A DNA stretch of 64,000 bases from a bacterium (GCA_003242735.1 QGVH01000004.1:121779-185778); one strand, 5' to 3'; positions 29,985 through 39,949 are shown, counted from the first letter of the stretch. Numbers and translations: made by a program. The notes: generated from the letters alone by a model not told the origin.

Positions 29985-31403
29985 TCAGGGGGCCTCGCGG
30001 TGGGTGAACGACTCGAACCGGGTGCACTCCTTGCGGAAGTACAGCTCGATGATGCCGGTCGGCCCGTTGCGCTGCTTGCCGATGATCAGCTCCGCCCTGC
30101 CTTCGAGCCCCTTCTCCTGCGCCTCGGCGGGTGAAACGTAATACTCCGGCCGGTACAGGAACATGACCAGATCGGCATCCTGCTCGAGCGATCCGGACTC
30201 GCGCAGGTCGGAGAGCTGGGGCCGGTGGTCGGCGCGCTGCTCCGGCGCACGCGAGAGCTGCGAGAGCGCGAGGATCGGCACGGAGAGCTCCTTGGCGAGC
30301 GCCTTGAGACCACGGCTGATCTCGCTCACCTCCTGTTGCCGGTTCTCCGCACGCCCCGTCGCGTGCATGAGCTGGATGTAGTCCACGATGATCAGGCCCA
30401 GCTCCGGCTGGTCGGCCTTCAGCCGGCGGGCCTTCGCGCGCATCTCGAGCACGCTCAGCGCGCCCGAGTCGTCGATCCAGATCGGGGCGCTGTTGAGGTG
30501 TCCCGCCGCCTGCGCCAGTCGCACGTAGTCGTCGTCCGTCAGGCGGCCACGAAGCAGCCGGCTCAGGTCCACCAGCGCTTCCGCGCAGAGCATGCGCTGC
30601 ACGATCTGCTCCCGAGACATCTCCAGCGAGAACACCGCGACGGGGACCTGGTGCACGATGGCGGCGTGCAGCGCGACGCCGGTGACGAACGCCGTCTTCC
30701 CCATGCTCGGGCGCGCGGCGAGGATGATGAGATCGCCTTTCTGGAAGCCGCCCGTCATGTCGTCGAGGTCCGGGAACCCCGTCGGCACGCCGGTGACGCC
30801 GCCCGCGGCGCTCTGGATCGCCTCGATACGCTCGAAGGCGTCGTAGAGGATCTTCTTGATCCAGACGAAGCCTTCCCGGTCGTGCGCTTGCGCCACCTGG
30901 AAGATCCGCTGCTCCGCTTCGTCCAGGACCTGTTCGACGGTCTTGTCCCCGGACTCGTACGCGTCGCGGATGATCTGAGATGCGGCATCGATGAGCCGTC
31001 GCAGCACCGCGCGCTCGCGTACGATGCGCGCGTGGTACTCGATGTTCGCGGCCGTCGGCACGGCGTCCAGCAGCTCGGCCAGGTAGGCCATGCCGCCGAC
31101 CAGTTCGAGTTCGTCGTTCTTCTTGAGCTCTTCGCCGACGGTGATCGGGTCGATGACCTGACCGCGCTGGAAGAGGCGCGCCATCGCGCGGAAGATGCGC
31201 CGGTGCGCCTCCCGGTAGAACATGGAGTCGTCGACGATCTCGACGGCCTTGGGCACCGCGTCGCCGTCGATGAGCATGCCGCCCAGCACCGCCACCTCGG
31301 CCTCCGGCGCGTACGGCGGATGGCGGTCCGGTGGCGGCTGGAGCGCCACGCCGCCGCCGGCCGTGCTGCTACGCGCCCCCGATCCAACGTCACGCCTCTC
31401 CAT
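29985..31403 (-). CDS. dnaB: Replicative DNA helicase DnaB
   Basis: DnaB (472 residues) unwinds DNA at the replication fork as a hexamer. After a 25-residue disordered leader come the N-terminal domain (APEAEVAVLGGMLIDGDAV) and the RecA-like domain. Walker A reads AARPSMGKTAFVTG; LGLIIVDYIQLMH is Walker B; PILALSQLSRAPEQRADHRP and VMFLYRPEYY complete it. No intein interrupts it, although dnaB is a common intein site. The start overlaps the upstream uracil-DNA glycosylase stop by 14 bases. Confidence 0.97.
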   Translation of the reverse strand: MERRDVGSGARSSTAGGGVALQPPPDRHPPYAPEAEVAVLGGMLIDGDAVPKAVEIVDDSMFYREAHRRIFRAMARLFQRGQVIDPITVGEELKKNDELELVGGMAYLAELLDAVPTAANIEYHARIVRERAVLRRLIDAASQIIRDAYESGDKTVEQVLDEAEQRIFQVAQAHDREGFVWIKKILYDAFERIEAIQSAAGGVTGVPTGFPDLDDMTGGFQKGDLIILAARPSMGKTAFVTGVALHAAIVHQVPVAVFSLEMSREQIVQRMLCAEALVDLSRLLRGRLTDDDYVRLAQAAGHLNSAPIWIDDSGALSVLEMRAKARRLKADQPELGLIIVDYIQLMHATGRAENRQQEVSEISRGLKALAKELSVPILALSQLSRAPEQRADHRPQLSDLRESGSLEQDADLVMFLYRPEYYVSPAEAQEKGLEGRAELIIGKQRNGPTGIIELYFRKECTRFESFTHREAP

Positions 31404-32139
31404 CGACGACCTGTCGCAAGAGCTGGAAGTCCTGCCACGCCGCGCGCACCCGCTCCGGGCTGCGCAGGAGGTACGCGGGATGATACGTCACCACGACCGG
31501 GATGCTTCCCCGCCGGTGGACGCGACCGCGCAACGTGGTGATGCCGTGGGTCTCGCCCACCAGCGTCTGCGCCGCGAACGCGCCGACCGCGAGCAGCGCA
31601 CGCGGCGCGATCAGCTCGATCTGCTGCTCGAGGAACGGCGCGCAGGATGCGATCTCGTCCGGCTGCGGATCCCGGTTCCCCGGCGGGCGGCACTTGAGCA
31701 CGTTGCAGATGTAGACCCGCTCACGCGGGAAGCCCGCGCTCGCCAGGAGCCGGTCGAGCAGCTTCCCGGCCGGCCCGACGAACGGCCGGCCGCTCCGGTC
31801 CTCTTCCGCTCCCGGCGCCTCGCCGACCACCACGACCTCCGCGCTCGCCGGGCCCTCGCCGAAGACGACCGTGCGACGGCTCGCATGCAACCGGCAGCGG
31901 GTGCACGCGAGCGCTCCGGCCCGCACGCGCTCCAGCGCCGAGGCCGGCGCGGCCGGCGCTGGAGCGGCCCCGGGCGTTGCCGCCGCCGCACGCGCCGCGT
32001 CGGGCACCGCCGCGCCCCGGCGCCCCGCCGCCAGCGCGAGCGCCTCTCCACGCGTCAGCGTCTCCAGGAACAGGGAGTCTTCCCCGAGCTCGCGGCGCTG
32101 GCGCAGGTACCGGGCCAGCAGCTCCCGGACGGCGCTCAT
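31390..32139 (-). CDS. Uracil-DNA glycosylase, family 4 (iron-sulphur)
   Basis: The 249-residue protein removes uracil from DNA. Family 4 marks are GEAPGAEEDRSGRPFVGPAG, the cluster cysteines in ACTRCRLHASR and NVLKCRPPGNRDPQPDEIASC, and the histidine motif TYHPAYLLR. The first 70 residues form an Ala/Pro-rich extension as in other members. ATG at 32139 overlaps the coaBC stop (ATGA); the much longer open frame upstream was rejected. Confidence 0.94.
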   Translation of the reverse strand: MSAVRELLARYLRQRRELGEDSLFLETLTRGEALALAAGRRGAAVPDAARAAAATPGAAPAPAAPASALERVRAGALACTRCRLHASRRTVVFGEGPASAEVVVVGEAPGAEEDRSGRPFVGPAGKLLDRLLASAGFPRERVYICNVLKCRPPGNRDPQPDEIASCAPFLEQQIELIAPRALLAVGAFAAQTLVGETHGITTLRGRVHRRGSIPVVVTYHPAYLLRSPERVRAAWQDFQLLRQVVDGEA

Positions 32140-33365
32140 GGCCGGGGCCCGAGCAGGGCGGCGACGCGATCGAGCAGCGCCTCGGCCACGTCGTGCTTGG
32201 ACATGAGCGGCAGCGCCTCCTCGCCGCCGCTGCGGTCGAGGATCACGACCCGATTCGTCTCCACCTCGAACCCCGCGCCCGGCTCCGTCGCGTCGTTCAA
32301 CACGATGAGGTCCAGCCCCTTCGCTTCCAGCTTCGCGCGTGCGTTGCTCAGCGCGTCGTGGGTCTCGAGGGCGAAGCCCACCGTCACCAGGCCCGCGGGC
32401 CGGGCATCCAGCGTCGAGCGGAGCACGTCCGGCGCGGGCTCCAGCGCGATCGCGCCGGGCGCTTCCTTCCGCTTGATCTTCCGCTCGGCGGCGCGAACGG
32501 GACGGAAGTCCGCCACGGCGGCGGCCATGATCAGTACATCGGCGGTCGGCAACGCGCCGCGGACGGCATTGGCCATCTCTTCCGCCGTCTCCACGCGCAC
32601 GACGTCGACGCCGACCGGCGGCTCCAGCGCAGAAGGCCCCGTGATGAGGATGACCCGCGCGCCCCGGCGCCAGGCGGAGCCGGCGATCGCGTACCCCATC
32701 CGCCCGGACGACCGGTTCGAGAGGAACCGGACCGGGTCCACCGGCTCGCGGGTCGGGCCGGCCGTGACGACCACCGTCCGGCCGGTGAACGGCGTTTCGC
32801 CCGCCAACGCGCGGCCGACATGCTCCACGATGGTGGCCGGCTCCTCCATCCGCCCCGGCCCCGAGCCCTCGCCGTACGCGAGCCGCCCCTCCGCCGGGCC
32901 CACGATGCGGTAACCCAGCCGCCGGAGACGCCGGACGTTGGCGCGCGTCTGCGGGTGCGCCCACATCCGGTCGTTCATTGCCGGGCACAAGAGGACGGGA
33001 GCGGTGGTGGCAAGGAGGATGGCGGTCAGCATGTCGTCGGCGCGCCCCGCCGCCGCGCGCGCCAGGAAGTCCGCGGTCGCCGGCGCCACGCACACCACAT
33101 CCGCCTCGCGGGCCAGCCGGATGTGGCCCAACGCGTGGCCGGGATCCAGAATGTCGCCAACGACGGGGCGCCCGGTGAGCGCTTCGAACGTGATCGGGCC
33201 GACGAACTCGCGCGCCGCGCGGGTCAGCACCACGTCCACGGAGGCGCCCAGCTCGGTCAGATCACGCGCGAGCTGTGCGGCCTTGTAGGCCGCGATCCCG
33301 CCCGTCACACCGAGAACGACGCGGCGCCCCTCCCAGGGGCGCCGCGGAGCGAGCGCCCCGGGCAT
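32136..33365 (-). CDS. coaBC: Bifunctional phosphopantothenoylcysteine decarboxylase/synthetase
   Basis: CoaBC (409 residues) catalyses two steps of coenzyme A synthesis. The N-terminal flavin decarboxylase half shows VTGGIAAYKAAQLARDL, CVAPATADFLARAAAGRADD and LCPAMNDRMW. The synthetase half shows VVTAGPTREPVDPVRFLSNR, SSGRMGYAIA, MAAAVADFRP and the lysine segment ERKIKRKE. The ATG at 33365 is 6 bases after rpoZ. The gmk-rpoZ-coaBC order is common in bacteria. Confidence 0.97.
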   Translation of the reverse strand: MPGALAPRRPWEGRRVVLGVTGGIAAYKAAQLARDLTELGASVDVVLTRAAREFVGPITFEALTGRPVVGDILDPGHALGHIRLAREADVVCVAPATADFLARAAAGRADDMLTAILLATTAPVLLCPAMNDRMWAHPQTRANVRRLRRLGYRIVGPAEGRLAYGEGSGPGRMEEPATIVEHVGRALAGETPFTGRTVVVTAGPTREPVDPVRFLSNRSSGRMGYAIAGSAWRRGARVILITGPSALEPPVGVDVVRVETAEEMANAVRGALPTADVLIMAAAVADFRPVRAAERKIKRKEAPGAIALEPAPDVLRSTLDARPAGLVTVGFALETHDALSNARAKLEAKGLDLIVLNDATEPGAGFEVETNRVVILDRSGGEEALPLMSKHDVAEALLDRVAALLGPRP

Positions 33366-33371
33366 CGGAGG

Positions 33372-33587
33372 TTACGCGCTCTTACGGCGCCGCTTGATCA
33401 GACGGAACTCGATCTCCCCGTTGACCAGCGCTTCCAGCGCACGCGTCGTGAGCTTCTTTTCGAGGCCGGCGGGGACTGCCTCCCGCGGCAGCGCGTTCAG
33501 CTCACGCGCGTACTTGGCGGCAACGAGGACGCCGAGATACTTGCTGCCCGCGTGGCGGGCCACCTCGGAAGGCGTGAAGACACGCAT
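33372..33587 (-). CDS. rpoZ: RNA polymerase omega subunit
   Basis: The 71-residue product matches the omega subunit, which helps assemble RNA polymerase and forms part of a ppGpp site in some bacteria. GSKYLGVLVAAKYARELNAL corresponds to the conserved helix with the omega KRA-like motif, and the C-terminal part reads TTRALEALVNGEIEFRL. Short length and position directly between gmk and coaBC support the call. The start is 1 base from the gmk stop. Confidence 0.9.
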   Translation of the reverse strand: MRVFTPSEVARHAGSKYLGVLVAAKYARELNALPREAVPAGLEKKLTTRALEALVNGEIEFRLIKRRRKSA

Positions 33588-34238
33588 CTACCGACTCCTT
33601 TCCAGGATCTCTCCCAGTTCCTTCTCGAGTCGCTCCAGCTCCGCGGCCAGGTTGTCCAGCCGCGGAACCCTGTGTTCTTCCCCCGCGACCACCGCCTCGA
33701 GCGCCGCGAGCGCCCGATCGAAGTCGTCGTTCACGATGACGTAATCGAACTCGGGGGCGGCGCTCAACTCCTGGCGGGCGTTGGCCAGCCGCCGGAGCCG
33801 GTCCTCCGCACTCTCACTACCCCGCCGCGCCAGCCGGCGGTTCAACTCCTCACCGCTCGGCGGCAGGATGAACACCAGCACGGCCGCAGGGTAGGTACGG
33901 CGCACCTGCCGCGCACCCTGCACATCGATGTCCAGGACGGGCGTTCTGCCGCGCGCCAGCGCACCCTCGACCTCGCTACGGGGCGTGCCGTAGCGCCGTC
34001 CGTGCACCACCGCCCACTCGAGCAGCTCTCCGGCCGCCACCATGCGGTCGAACTCGGCATCGGTGACGAACCAATAGTCCTTGCCGCTCTGCTCGAGCGG
34101 CCTGGGGGGACGCGTCGTCGCGGACACGGAGAACACCAGATCCTCGTGCCGCTCGACCAGCGCCCGCGCCAGGCTCGTCTTCCCCGCCCCGCTCGGCGCC
34201 GCGATCACCAGCGGGAACGGCCGGCTCCGCACGCTCAC
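33588..34238 (-). CDS. gmk: Guanylate kinase
   Basis: Gmk (216 residues) phosphorylates GMP to GDP. The P-loop is IAAPSGAGKTSLARAL. GMP-binding segments are VSATTRPPRPLEQSGKDYWF and EWAVVHGRRYGTPRSEV, and LDIDVQGARQVR is also present. The start is GTG at 34238, overlapping the yicC stop as GTGA. The C-terminal 35 residues form a charged helix. Confidence 0.97.
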   Translation of the reverse strand: MSVRSRPFPLVIAAPSGAGKTSLARALVERHEDLVFSVSATTRPPRPLEQSGKDYWFVTDAEFDRMVAAGELLEWAVVHGRRYGTPRSEVEGALARGRTPVLDIDVQGARQVRRTYPAAVLVFILPPSGEELNRRLARRGSESAEDRLRRLANARQELSAAPEFDYVIVNDDFDRALAALEAVVAGEEHRVPRLDNLAAELERLEKELGEILERSR

Positions 34239-35122
34239 TCCACGTTCTCGATCTGCTCGCGGAGGCGTTCGATCTCGTTCTTGATCGTGACCACCTCGTG
34301 CTCGATCGCGGCGTCGTTCGCCTTCGAGCCGATGGTGTTGGCCTCGCGGTGCATCTCCTGCGCCAGGAAGCCCAGCCGCTTGCCGACCGGCTCGCCGCCC
34401 GGCTCCGCCATGAGCTGCCGGAACAGCTCGATGTGCGAACGCAGGCGGACCGTCTCCTCACTGATGTCCCACCGCTCGGCCAGGTAGGCGATCTCTCGCG
34501 CCAACCGCTCCTCGTCCACCTCGACGTCCTGCGCGAGCTCCGCGACCGCACGCCGCAGGCGGTCCCGCTCCGCCAGCAGACGCGCCGGCGCCCGCTCGAC
34601 CACACGCTCCAGCGCCGCGCCGATCGCCTCGAGCCGCGCCTCGAGGTCGGCCTGCAGGCGCCGTCCCTCTTCCTCCCGCATCGCCAGGCACGCGCGCGCC
34701 GCCGCCACCGTCACCTCCCGGAGGGCGTCCACCGGCACCTCCGCCGCCTCGGTCTCCCGCGGCACGATGAGGTCGCTGAACCGGCTGACCAGGGCGATGT
34801 CCACCTCGCCCGGCAACTGCAGCCGCTCCTTGAGCGTCTGCAACGCCCGCACGTACTGGCGCGCCCGCGCCTCGTCCACCCCCAGCACAGGCCCCTCCCC
34901 GTCCGCGTCCGGCCGCTCGAGCCGCAGCGTCAGCGTGACATGCCCACGCGGCAGAACGGCGCGCAGCCACTCCCGCACCTGCAACTCGTAGCGGTCCAGC
35001 GCTGGCGGCAGCCGCACGCTGGCGACGAAATAGCGATGATTGACGGTCTTGACTTCCGCCCGGAGTCGGCCGGCCGGCGTGTCCAGCTCTGCCTGGCCGA
35101 AGCCCGTCATGCTGCGGACCAT
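34235..35122 (-). CDS. YicC/YloC-family endoribonuclease
   Basis: The 295-residue protein is of the YicC family, endoribonucleases implicated in RNA turnover, and commonly sits before gmk. The N-terminus MVRSMTGFGQAELDTPAGRL and the C-terminal GKRLGFLAQEMHREANTIGSK are diagnostic. It begins the yicC-gmk-rpoZ-coaBC-udg-dnaB run behind a strong promoter. GGGGAGGG precedes the ATG at 35122. Confidence 0.94.
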   Translation of the reverse strand: MVRSMTGFGQAELDTPAGRLRAEVKTVNHRYFVASVRLPPALDRYELQVREWLRAVLPRGHVTLTLRLERPDADGEGPVLGVDEARARQYVRALQTLKERLQLPGEVDIALVSRFSDLIVPRETEAAEVPVDALREVTVAAARACLAMREEEGRRLQADLEARLEAIGAALERVVERAPARLLAERDRLRRAVAELAQDVEVDEERLAREIAYLAERWDISEETVRLRSHIELFRQLMAEPGGEPVGKRLGFLAQEMHREANTIGSKANDAAIEHEVVTIKNEIERLREQIENVE

Positions 35123-35143
35123 TCGCCCTCCCCGCGGGTGCTA

Positions 35144-35172
35144 ATTCTACCCGGCCGCCCCGCCCGGGTCAA
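35144..35172 (-). promoter_or_regulatory. Sigma-70-type promoter of the yicC-dnaB operon
   Basis: On the minus strand, TTGACC (35167-35172), exactly 17 bases and TAGAAT (35144-35149) match the consensus in 10 of 12 positions. The start would be near 35137, leaving a leader of only about 15 bases. Confidence 0.75.
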
Positions 35173-35207
35173 CGCGGCGCCGCGGTCCTGGACACCCGGC
35201 GATCCCG

Positions 35208-37136
35208 TCAGTCCAGGAAGTGCCACTTCACCCCGTAGAAGAGGCGCTGGCCCGGCAACTCGCGACCCGGCACGTCCCACAGCCCCGGCCGGTTCGTCAG
35301 GTTCTCCCACCGGATGAACGCCCGGACATCCTTGATCCGGAGCTGGAAGTAGAAGTCCAACGTGGTGGCTGCGGGCGCGATCTCGACGATCAGCGGCGAG
35401 GCCGTTCCGTCCGGGTTCGACGCGCCGCCGGTGCCCCCTGCGGCCTCGCGGACGAACCCTGGGACCGGCATGGCGCCGCGGTGGCGGGCCTCCAGGCGTG
35501 CCAGCAGCTCGAGGTTCCCGCTGCGCAGGGGCACGGCGTGGAGCGCCAGGCCGACGCGGCCGGTCTCCTCGGGGAGGTAGATCCACGTCGCCTCTCCGCG
35601 CCACCGCGCGTAGGCGCCCTCGAGGGTGAGGATCTTCCAGGGCGTGGGGATCCTCGCCGCGAGCTCCAGCCCTTCGGCGCGGCCGCCGGGGAACAGCCGG
35701 GTGGGCTGGCCGAGCGCCACGGCGGGATCGGGCACGGCCTCCGCCTCCAGGACCACGCCTGCCGCGGACAGGGCCAGGCGGCCGTACGTGGCCTCGAGGC
35801 CGGCGCGGTACCCGGACCGGTCGGTGAGGATCGGCACGCCCGCGGAATCGGCCAGCCACGGTGTGCCGCTCTTCCCGCTGAACCACTCGCCGACGGGCCG
35901 GATCCCGAAGAACGGGCCCGCCTCGACGCGAACGGTCTGGGACGCCGCGAGCTGCCCTTCTCGCCAGTCGGCGAGCCGGAGAGACCCGTCGAGCGCGAGG
36001 GCGCGCCCCAGTGTCAAACCGGCCGAGATTTCGCCATCCAGGGCGGGCAGGCCCCGGGCGGTTCGTGCGCGGAGCGCTGTGGCCGCACGGAGCACGGGGC
36101 CTTGGTAGGCGGCCCGGAGCCCGGCCTGCGTGCCGGCCTCACGAACGATCAGGGTGTCGGCCAGCCCGTGGAGCGCGTCGTCCACCGATGCGTGGCCGAT
36201 GTAGGCCTCCGCCGCGAGTCCCGGCGCGAGGGCCGCGCGGGTCCGGAGCACGACGTCGTCCCGCCGTCCCTCGAACCGGCCGAACGCCTCTCCCTGCCGG
36301 GTGATCGACCCCCTGCGGTACTCGACCTGGAGGCCGAATCGGCTCCCGGCGAGCGTCCACTTGGCCCAGCCGCCGAAGTTCTCCGTCGGCTCGCGGAACG
36401 CCTCGGCCGCCAGCCGTTCCACTCCCAGCCCGACCGAACCGCCGAGGAAGCGGGGGGCGAGGAACAGGCCCCGGAGCAGGTTGGTCTCGTAGTACCCGGT
36501 GCCCGCTTCAATGCGGGAATACGGCACGTTGAAGCGGGGGCTGATGGACTCCACCTCGACCCGGAGACCGCCGAGCCGCCGCTCGACGCGGACGTGGCCG
36601 AGCTCCGCGAGTTCGATCCTGGAGAGGTCCAGCGCCCCGACGCCGAGCGGGTCGACGACGTAGCCGTCGAGCACGAGCTCGATGTTCCCGGCGCCCCCGA
36701 ACGTTGCGGCGGTTTCCGGCAGCCCGAGGAAGCCGTAGCGGACGCCGGTGACGCCGGGGATCCGCTCCAGCAGCTCGGTGAGGGTCAGCGCGCCGCTGGC
36801 GAGGAGCTCCGTCTGGTCCCACGTCCAGACGCCGGCCTCGCCGTCGCGCCTCGCCCCGGCATGGAGCCGTGGGAGCTGGGGGATCGGCGATGTGTCCGGC
36901 GGTGTGGGCGCGGGCCGGGCGAGCGTGTCCGCCGCGAGCGCCACGCTGTCCTGGGGCTGGACGGCCGTGTCCGGCCGGACGACCGTGTCGGTCCGGGGGA
37001 TGGAGCGGCGGCTGGGCGGGCGCGGCGGGTCCTGGGCGTGGGCGGGCGCAGGCCCGAGAAGCGCCGCCCACACGAGGAGCAACGTGCCGAAGACCGGGAA
37101 GCGGAGGCCGTCGCGACGGTGGGGAGCGATGATCAT
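35208..37136 (-). CDS. Outer-membrane TonB-receptor-like beta-barrel protein
   Basis: The 642-residue protein has a signal peptide (residues 1-35, cleavage probably after AHA before QD) and a Pro/Thr/Asp-rich linker with repeated DT(V/A) units. A plug-like domain follows near residues 110-200, with LTLTELLERIPGVTGVRYG and LVLDGYVVDPLGVGALDLS. The rest is a long barrel of alternating strands. The C-terminus YGVKWHFLD resembles an outer-membrane insertion signal, with the aromatic residue two from the end. No TonB box or full TonB receptor motif was certain. The ATG overlaps the pepA stop (ATGA), so it is translated with a cytosolic aminopeptidase. The ligand is unknown. Confidence 0.82.
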   Translation of the reverse strand: MIIAPHRRDGLRFPVFGTLLLVWAALLGPAPAHAQDPPRPPSRRSIPRTDTVVRPDTAVQPQDSVALAADTLARPAPTPPDTSPIPQLPRLHAGARRDGEAGVWTWDQTELLASGALTLTELLERIPGVTGVRYGFLGLPETAATFGGAGNIELVLDGYVVDPLGVGALDLSRIELAELGHVRVERRLGGLRVEVESISPRFNVPYSRIEAGTGYYETNLLRGLFLAPRFLGGSVGLGVERLAAEAFREPTENFGGWAKWTLAGSRFGLQVEYRRGSITRQGEAFGRFEGRRDDVVLRTRAALAPGLAAEAYIGHASVDDALHGLADTLIVREAGTQAGLRAAYQGPVLRAATALRARTARGLPALDGEISAGLTLGRALALDGSLRLADWREGQLAASQTVRVEAGPFFGIRPVGEWFSGKSGTPWLADSAGVPILTDRSGYRAGLEATYGRLALSAAGVVLEAEAVPDPAVALGQPTRLFPGGRAEGLELAARIPTPWKILTLEGAYARWRGEATWIYLPEETGRVGLALHAVPLRSGNLELLARLEARHRGAMPVPGFVREAAGGTGGASNPDGTASPLIVEIAPAATTLDFYFQLRIKDVRAFIRWENLTNRPGLWDVPGRELPGQRLFYGVKWHFLD

Positions 37137-38653
37137 GCGACGCCGGCCCGGGTCCGGACCCACTCGACGAGCAACCGGGTCGGCACGCCGGTCGGGCCTT
37201 TGCGGAGGTACGGCGGCACCTCGTCCCGGTAGGCGGTCCCTGCGATGTCCAGGTGCGCCCACGGGTAGTCGCTCGCGAACTCCTTGAGGAACAGGCCCGC
37301 GGTGATGGTGCCCGCCGGCCGGCCGCCGGTGTTCTTCAGGTCCGCCACTTCGCTGTCGAGCTGGGGGCGGTACTCGTCCCACAACGGCAGTTGCCAGCAG
37401 CGCTCGCCCGTGCGCTCGCCGGCCTCGCGGATGCTGGCCACCAGCGCATCATCGTTCCCCATCAGCCCGATCGCGTGGTGGCCGAGCGCGATGGCGCAGG
37501 CGCCGGTCAACGTCGCTGCATCCACCACCGCCGCAGGCCTGTAGCGGCGGGCGTAGGACAGCGCGTCCGCCAGCAGCAGCCGCCCCTCCGCATCCGTGTT
37601 CACGACCTCCACGGTCTTGCCCAGGTGGGTGCGGATGACGTCACCCGGCTTCAGCGCCGTGCCGGAGGGCAGGTTCTCGGAGGATGGGATCAGGCCCACC
37701 GCGTTGACCGGGAGTTCGAGTTCGGCGATGGCGCTCAGCGCGCCCAGGACCGCGGCGGCGCCGGACATGTCGTACTTCATGTCCTCCATGTTCTGCGCCG
37801 GCTTGAGCGAGATGCCGCCCGAGTCGAACGTGACGCCCTTGCCCACCAGCACCAGCGGCGCGACCCCTTCGCCGCCGCGGCTGTACTCCAGAATGATGAA
37901 ACGCGGCTCTTCCTGGGTGCCTCGCGCCACCGCCAGCAGGCCGCCCATCCCTTCCGCCTCGATGGCCGCCCGGTCCAGCACCGTGACGGAGAGGCCGTGG
38001 GCATGGCCGAGCTCTTCCGCGACGCCCGCCAGGTACGTCGGCGTTGCGAGGTTGGAGGGGCGCGCGGCGAGCTCGCGCGCCAGGTTCTCGGCGCGCGCCG
38101 CGATCTCGCCCACCCGCGCCCCGCGTTCGAGCGCGGCTCTGTCGAGCCCGCCGTCGGCGATCAGGAGCAGCGACGACACGTCCCCCCGGGGCCCACCCTC
38201 CCGCGGCCGGGTCCGGAGCTCGCGGAACTCCCAGGCCGCCAGCACGACCCCTTCCGCGGCTGCCTGCGCCAGCCGCGCGGCGTCCAGCCCCGTTCCGACC
38301 GGCAGCACGACGCCCAGGCCCGGCGCTCCGAGGCGCTGGGCCTGCCGGACCGCGACGCCGGCGGCGCGGCGCAGCCGTTCCGCGTCGAACTGCTGGCGCG
38401 GCCCCAGCCCTACCAGCAGCACGCGCTCCGCCTGGACCTCGCCTTCCCGGGGGTACAGCACCGCGACGTCGTCGTTGCGACCGGTGAAGTCGCCCCGGCC
38501 GACGACGGCGCGGATCGCGCCCCCCATGCGGGCGTCCACCTCCGCGGCGGCCCCCGCCGGCTGCGCCTCGCCCTCGAACCACGGGAGCACGAGGAGCGCG
38601 ACCCCCGCCTGGACCGCCGGCGCATCCGTGACCGAGATGCTGACTCGCTGCAT
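37133..38653 (-). CDS. pepA: Leucyl aminopeptidase (M17)
   Basis: The 506-residue enzyme removes N-terminal residues from peptides using two metal ions. The variable N-terminal domain is followed by the catalytic domain with VGKGVTFDSGGISLKP (metal lysine and aspartate), KYDMSGAAAVLG and the family signature VNTDAEGRLLLADAL. Late segments ADLKNTGGRPAGTITAGLFL and WAHLDIAGTAY are present. The ATG at 38653 is 56 bases after icd, so it may share the gltA-icd transcript. It overlaps the outer-membrane gene. Confidence 0.97.
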   Translation of the reverse strand: MQRVSISVTDAPAVQAGVALLVLPWFEGEAQPAGAAAEVDARMGGAIRAVVGRGDFTGRNDDVAVLYPREGEVQAERVLLVGLGPRQQFDAERLRRAAGVAVRQAQRLGAPGLGVVLPVGTGLDAARLAQAAAEGVVLAAWEFRELRTRPREGGPRGDVSSLLLIADGGLDRAALERGARVGEIAARAENLARELAARPSNLATPTYLAGVAEELGHAHGLSVTVLDRAAIEAEGMGGLLAVARGTQEEPRFIILEYSRGGEGVAPLVLVGKGVTFDSGGISLKPAQNMEDMKYDMSGAAAVLGALSAIAELELPVNAVGLIPSSENLPSGTALKPGDVIRTHLGKTVEVVNTDAEGRLLLADALSYARRYRPAAVVDAATLTGACAIALGHHAIGLMGNDDALVASIREAGERTGERCWQLPLWDEYRPQLDSEVADLKNTGGRPAGTITAGLFLKEFASDYPWAHLDIAGTAYRDEVPPYLRKGPTGVPTRLLVEWVRTRAGVA

Positions 38654-38709
38654 AGGCGTGCCGTTCTACAACGGCGCCGGCAGAAAGGATCCGACCCCGA
38701 CAGCGCCGC

Positions 38710-39945
38710 TCACAGGTTGGCGATGATCGCGTCCGCGAACGCCGACGTGGACACCTCGCGCGCCCCCTCCATCTGCCGCGCCAGGTCGTACGTCACCGTC
38801 CGCGCCTGGATCGCCCGCTCGAGCCCGCGGACCACCAGCGCCGCGGCTTCGTCCCAGCCCATGTGCTCGAGCATCATCACGCCGGACAGGATCAGCGAGC
38901 CCGGGTTGACCTTGTCCAGCCCCGCATACTTGGGCGCCGTGCCGTGTGTCGCCTCGAACAGCGCCACCTCCTCGCCGACGTTGGCCCCGGGCGCCATCCC
39001 CAGCCCGCCGACCTGCGCGGCGGCGGCGTCGGAGAGGTAGTCGCCGTTGAGGTTCGGCGTCGCGATCACCGAGTACTCCTCCGGGCGCAGCAGGAGCTGC
39101 TGGAACATCGCGTCCGCGATCCGGTCCTTGATCACCACGCGCCCACCCGGATCGCCGCCCGCCAGCTCCGACTCCGGGACCGTCTGCGCGCCGAAGCGCT
39201 CGCGCGCCACCTCGTAGCCCCAGTCCCGGAACGCGCCCTCCGTGTACTTCATGATGTTGCCCTTGTGCACGAGCGTCACGGACGGGCGCTTGCGCTGGAT
39301 CGCGTAGCGGATCGCCGCCGCGATGAGCCTCTTGGAGCCGAACTCGCTCATCGGCTTGATCCCGAACGCGCTGCCCTCGCGCGTCTTCACACCCATCTCT
39401 TCGTCCAGGAACCGCCAGACCCGCGCCGCCTCGACGCTCCCGGCCGGCCACTCGATCCCCGCATACACGTCTTCCGTGTTCTCGCGGAAGATCACCACGT
39501 CCACCTTCTCGGGCTCACGCACCGGCGAGGGCACACCGGGGATGTAGCGCACGGGGCGGATGCACGCGTACAGGTCCAGGACCTGCCGCAGCGTCACGTT
39601 GAGCGAACGGATGCCGCCGCCCACCGGCGTCGTGAGCGGGCCCTTGATGCCGACCCTGAACGCCCGCAGCGCGTCCAGCGTCTCATCGGGCAGCCACTCG
39701 CCGGTCACCCGATAGGCCTTCTCGCCCGCGTAGATCTCCATCCACTCGATCCGGCGCTGGCCGTCGTACGCCTTCTCGACCGCCGCGTCCAGGACGCGGC
39801 GCGTCGCGCGCCAGATGTCCGGCCCGGTGCCGTCTCCTTCGATGAAGGGGATGATCGGACGGTCCGGCACGACGAGCTTGCCGGCCTCGAGCGTGATCGG
39901 CTCGCCCCGCTCGGGGATGCGCGCGAAGCGGTAGTCGCTGCCCAT
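38710..39945 (-). CDS. icd: Isocitrate dehydrogenase, NADP-dependent (E. coli type)
   Basis: The 411-residue enzyme oxidises isocitrate to 2-oxoglutarate. The substrate loop reads [14 protein letters not shown]114 is equivalent to the serine phosphorylated by AceK in E. coli, though no aceK is here. NADP specificity is supported by [17 protein letters not shown] and by the Tyr and Arg in [10 protein letters not shown]. The ATG at 39945 lies 4 bases after gltA. Citrate synthase and this enzyme are consecutive TCA steps apart from aconitase, which is not in the window. Confidence 0.97.
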   Translation of the reverse strand: MGSDYRFARIPERGEPITLEAGKLVVPDRPIIPFIEGDGTGPDIWRATRRVLDAAVEKAYDGQRRIEWMEIYAGEKAYRVTGEWLPDETLDALRAFRVGIKGPLTTPVGGGIRSLNVTLRQVLDLYACIRPVRYIPGVPSPVREPEKVDVVIFRENTEDVYAGIEWPAGSVEAARVWRFLDEEMGVKTREGSAFGIKPMSEFGSKRLIAAAIRYAIQRKRPSVTLVHKGNIMKYTEGAFRDWGYEVARERFGAQTVPESELAGGDPGGRVVIKDRIADAMFQQLLLRPEEYSVIATPNLNGDYLSDAAAAQVGGLGMAPGANVGEEVALFEATHGTAPKYAGLDKVNPGSLILSGVMMLEHMGWDEAAALVVRGLERAIQARTVTYDLARQMEGAREVSTSAFADAIIANL

Positions 39946-39949
39946 GGGT

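Noticed and set aside
29985..31403. Intein in DnaB
   Set aside because: The Walker A region and the following segments are continuous with normal spacing and length.
31401..33093. Long upstream extension of the uracil-DNA glycosylase frame
   Set aside because: The extension overlaps coaBC completely; the ATGA overlap at 32139 and family start are better.
35220..37232. 670-codon plus-strand open frame
   Set aside because: Antisense to the outer-membrane protein gene, which has a signal peptide and a coherent barrel pattern.
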